Assembly (NCBI GenBank): GCA_016180805.1
Contig: JACPAM010000030.1
Coordinates: 1-33,834, forward strand
Direction: 5' to 3'
From: Deltaproteobacteria bacterium
GTDB lineage: Bacteria; Desulfobacterota; Binatia; UBA9968
DNA length: 33,834 nucleotides
This document shows positions 31,386 through 33,834 of this stretch, piece by piece (positions within the stretch are counted from its first letter, which is position 1; the number at the start of each line of letters is the position of its first letter). Below the pieces are notes generated by a model. It was given only the letters and a program-made list of their open reading frames with translations. It was not told the origin of the DNA and ran no database searches. Both the position numbers and the translations under genes were made by a program.

Positions 31386-33158
31386 TCACGGCGCGTCGTT
31401 CCCCGATGTGTCGTCTCGAGACCTGAGCGCTTTCGTCTCCGCTTCCAAAAGCTCCAGCGTCGCAGGATCGAGCGCCACCTTGTAAACGTCGCGGGCCTTC
31501 TCCACGCTCACATACCCCTCGAAGACGTCCCATTGAACGGCGCGAGGATCGCGCTCTTCTGGCTTGCCGACTCCCGCGCCGCCGCCGGTGACTTTCAGGA
31601 TCACGTCCCCGGGCTTGAGTTGGTAGAGCCGGTGCCCGCGGATCGTGCTCTTCTCACCATCGCGTATCAAATAGGCCCTGGAGTTCGGCGTCGGCTCACC
31701 ACCGAGGGCGCCGGGGCCGCGCACGATCTCCCCGTCAGAGCTGCCGGTAGCGATACCTGCCTCCCTGCCCACGTTCTGGACTTCCCAGTGGAGGCCGGAG
31801 CCGCCGCGCCACGTGCCGCTGCCGGCCGTATCCGTGGCGAACTCCCAGCGCGCGATCCGCCATGGGAAGCGCATCTCCAGCTCTTCGGCGTTCCCCTTGG
31901 CCACCGTCCCGAGCGAGCCCAGCGAGCAAGAACCGTCAAAGCCATCGAATCCTTTAACCGCTCCGGTCCCGCCGTCCATGTCGAAAGTCGTGACCACGTA
32001 CCGTTCATTGGTACGCGGGTCGTGGCCGAAGATGTAGTGGCCATGGCGCATCCCCCAGCAGGCGATGGCTCGGTCGGGCATCGCCTTGGACATGGCGTTG
32101 ATGATCGACTGCGTGATCTGCGTCCCAAGACTCACCGGGGAGGCGCCCACCGTGGCGGGATACTGGGCGTTGAGCGCCGATCCCGGCGGAGCGTATACGC
32201 TGATCGGGAGCAAGCTCCCCTCGTTGTGAAACTCCCCCAGTTCAGGATCCATGAACATGCACAGGGCGAACAGGGCGCCACTGTAGGTGGTGTTGTAGAC
32301 GCAATTTACGAACCCTTTTCGTTGCTTGTCGCTCTTGGAGAAGTCCACCGCGAGGCTGTCGCCCTTTACGGTGATCTCGCAGCGCACCCAGACCGGCTCG
32401 TCCAGCACCGTGCCGTCGTCGTCGGTTGCAGCCTCGCCGTAGTAAGTCCCGTCGGGGATCTTTGCGATTGTCGCCCGCACCGCCCGCTGGGTGCGGTCCA
32501 TCATCTCATCCACGCACTCGAGCACGGTTTCCTTGCCGTATTTGTCCAGCAGCGTGGTGATCCGCTGCTCACAGAGTTTGGTGGCGGCGATCTGGGCGTA
32601 GTTGTCGATCCTGACCCCCTGAGGCCAGCGCACGTTGTTAAGGATCAGCTCCATCACGTCCTCGCGCTCCCGATCCCCTTCCATCACCTTGATCCCGGGA
32701 ATGCAAAACCCCTCGGCGTGGATGTCGTAGGCATTGGGGAAATAGCCGCCGGGATATGCCCCGCCGGTGTCCATCTGGTGGGCGCGGCACAGCGTGATGA
32801 ACAGCAGCTCGCCCTTGTAGAAGATCGGCCGGTAAAAGCCCCAGTCGGGAAGATGGCAGCAGTAGCCGTTGTACGGGTCGTTGACCAGAATGACATCCCC
32901 TGGATTCAGGTTCCCCTTAAACTTGTCGAGGACGTACTGGATCGAAAGCTTTCCGCCGAAGTATTGCACCGAGAGACCAATGGGGATGGCTACCGTACGC
33001 GCCTTGGCATCCCAGATGCCGATGGAGACGTCATGAAGCTGGGCGATCAGATAGTTCTGGGAGGTGCGATCGATCACGTGGCGCATCTCCTTACAGATGC
33101 TCTGGAAGGAGTGCCACACGGTGGAGAGCGTGATGGGATCGACGCGATCTTGGCCCAT
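31386..33158 (-). CDS. hyuB: Hydantoinase B/oxoprolinase-family subunit
   Basis: A 590-residue HyuB-type subunit of ATP-dependent hydantoinase/5-oxoprolinase or related acetone-carboxylase-like enzymes. Family features include the early QNYLIAQLHDVSIGIWDAKA, the NDPYNGYCCHLPDWGFYRPI segment, the HQMDTGGAYPGGY stretch and the C-terminal TRGG-like region GTWRGGSGLHWE with GGGAGVGKPEERDP. GGAGG precedes the ATG at 33158, five bases after the hyuA stop. It works with HyuA to open a lactam or hydantoin ring at the cost of ATP. The exact ring substrate is not readable. It is the first complete gene of the long minus-strand catabolic series. Confidence 0.88.
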   Translation of the reverse strand: MGQDRVDPITLSTVWHSFQSICKEMRHVIDRTSQNYLIAQLHDVSIGIWDAKARTVAIPIGLSVQYFGGKLSIQYVLDKFKGNLNPGDVILVNDPYNGYCCHLPDWGFYRPIFYKGELLFITLCRAHQMDTGGAYPGGYFPNAYDIHAEGFCIPGIKVMEGDREREDVMELILNNVRWPQGVRIDNYAQIAATKLCEQRITTLLDKYGKETVLECVDEMMDRTQRAVRATIAKIPDGTYYGEAATDDDGTVLDEPVWVRCEITVKGDSLAVDFSKSDKQRKGFVNCVYNTTYSGALFALCMFMDPELGEFHNEGSLLPISVYAPPGSALNAQYPATVGASPVSLGTQITQSIINAMSKAMPDRAIACWGMRHGHYIFGHDPRTNERYVVTTFDMDGGTGAVKGFDGFDGSCSLGSLGTVAKGNAEELEMRFPWRIARWEFATDTAGSGTWRGGSGLHWEVQNVGREAGIATGSSDGEIVRGPGALGGEPTPNSRAYLIRDGEKSTIRGHRLYQLKPGDVILKVTGGGAGVGKPEERDPRAVQWDVFEGYVSVEKARDVYKVALDPATLELLEAETKALRSRDDTSGNDAP

Positions 33159-33163
33159 GGAAC

Positions 33164-33834
33164 TTACCTCCGGGAGAGAATGTAGTTTCTTACGCCGTCG
33201 ACGCGGCAGCGGTAGGCGGCGGGAATCACCACGGTCGTCGTTTTCTCCTCGATGATCGCCGGGCCATCGAGGACGTGCCCCGCTGCCAGACGGTCACCAT
33301 CGTAAACGGGCGTCTCTGCGTACCCGTTCCCCTTACTCCACAGCACGGGCCGGCTGCGCTTCAGCGCCTGGCTCGCCGGGCCCTCAGCCTCGGGCACTTC
33401 GGCCAGCCGCAACGGCTCGCGGCGCGCGGTGGCCTTCAGGCGCGCATTGAGCATCTCGACCTCGCGATCGGGCATGTCGAAAGTGTAAAGCTCTTTGTGG
33501 CGGCGGTGGAAGGCCTTGACGATTGCCTCCAGCTCTTCGGCGCCGATTTTTCCCAGCGGGACTGCAACCACCTCCACCTCGTGGAATTGGCCCACGTAGC
33601 GCATCTCGACGGAGCGCCGTCTGACGACCTCCCCGGGAGGGACGCCGATCTCGCCCAGGACCCGGCGGGCCTCGGCTTCCATCTCCGAGAAGAGCCCGTC
33701 GAGGTGAGCCAAATTCAGAAGCTTCACGCGGCTCACGATCGACCGGGCGAAGTCCCGCCCCACCTCCATGTTGAGCATCCCGAAGGCGCTGTAGGTGGCG
33801 GCGTAGCGCGGGATCACCACGGTGGGAATCTCCA
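33164..33834 (-). CDS. hyuA: Hydantoinase A/oxoprolinase-family subunit (partial, N-terminus beyond window)
   Basis: The C-terminal 223 residues of a HyuA-type subunit; the frame is open to the window edge. PRYAATYSAFGMLNMEVGRDF and the end segment DGPAIIEEKTTTVVIPAAYR are characteristic. The ATP-binding N-terminal domains lie outside the window. It is directly followed by hyuB with a five-base gap, as usual for this enzyme pair. Confidence 0.88.
   Translation of the reverse strand, partial: EIPTVVIPRYAATYSAFGMLNMEVGRDFARSIVSRVKLLNLAHLDGLFSEMEAEARRVLGEIGVPPGEVVRRRSVEMRYVGQFHEVEVVAVPLGKIGAEELEAIVKAFHRRHKELYTFDMPDREVEMLNARLKATARREPLRLAEVPEAEGPASQALKRSRPVLWSKGNGYAETPVYDGDRLAAGHVLDGPAIIEEKTTTVVIPAAYRCRVDGVRNYILSRR

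Noticed and set aside
30200-31426. 408-codon plus-strand open frame opposite the divergent aconitase-type large subunit
   Set aside because: The minus-strand frame has clear family motifs, so the plus-strand frame is a shadow.
31533-33185. 550-codon open frame on the plus strand opposite hyuB
   Set aside because: It is the antisense shadow of a clearly recognised HyuB protein in GC-rich DNA. Its translation has no recognisable domain.

Overview
The window looks like chromosomal DNA of an uncultured, probably Gram-negative, free-living bacterium of moderate to high GC. It is rich in substrate-binding proteins and in poorly characterised catabolic genes (branched-chain-type ABC transporter, NitT/TauT-type ABC transporter, orphan TTT-type binding protein, UbiD, hydantoinase, aconitase-family and OCD-family enzymes). 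That content is typical of soil and sediment lineages such as Rokubacteria, NC10, Binatota or deltaproteobacteria-like groups. The placement is inference only; no rRNA, tRNA, CRISPR array, integrase or transposase gene was seen.

Region 1 (1-6.2 kb) is a protein-quality-control block. The minus strand carries a membrane protein cut by the window edge and a dnaJ-cbpM-like pair. The plus strand carries a membrane-anchored protein of unknown function, ftsH, a small zf-TFIIB-type zinc protein and a Crp/Fnr-type regulator. A 40-bp segment containing a near-palindrome lies between dnaJ and the plus-strand genes and recurs almost unchanged 4.4 kb away (6.36 kb), so this block may share a regulatory site. 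Region 2 (6.5-9.0 kb) holds a small unknown gene and a B12-type radical SAM protein with a long uncharacterised C-terminal part.

Region 3 (15.6 down to 9.1 kb, minus strand) is a compact operon: substrate-binding protein, two permeases, two ATPases of the branched-chain/HAAT ABC class, then an acyl-CoA ligase. The simplest reading is uptake of a carboxylic acid followed by CoA activation. A good sigma-70-like promoter and a perfect 16-bp palindrome precede it. Region 4 (16.0-18.4 kb) holds a DinB-like protein, a toxin-antitoxin-like pair (PIN-like gene first) with a strong inverted repeat in front, and a DCC-family thiol oxidoreductase.

Region 5 (33.8 down to 18.4 kb, minus strand) is one long series of tightly spaced catabolic genes: hydantoinase/oxoprolinase A (partial) and B, an aconitase-type large and small subunit pair, an OCD/mu-crystallin-family enzyme, a second aconitase-type pair in opposite order, a TTT-type binding protein, a NitT/TauT ABC transporter, two creatinase/M24-fold proteins, then UbiD with a 49-residue zinc-ribbon protein. 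The most unusual points are these. One aconitase-type large subunit lacks all three iron-sulfur cysteines. The M24 proteins have lost most metal ligands, and a short relict of a third M24 gene lies between them. A tiny zinc-ribbon gene directly follows ubiD. Several REP-like palindromes sit in the gaps of both catabolic operons. The substrate of the region 5 pathway cannot be read from sequence; an N-heterocyclic, hydantoin-like or guanidino compound is a hypothesis.
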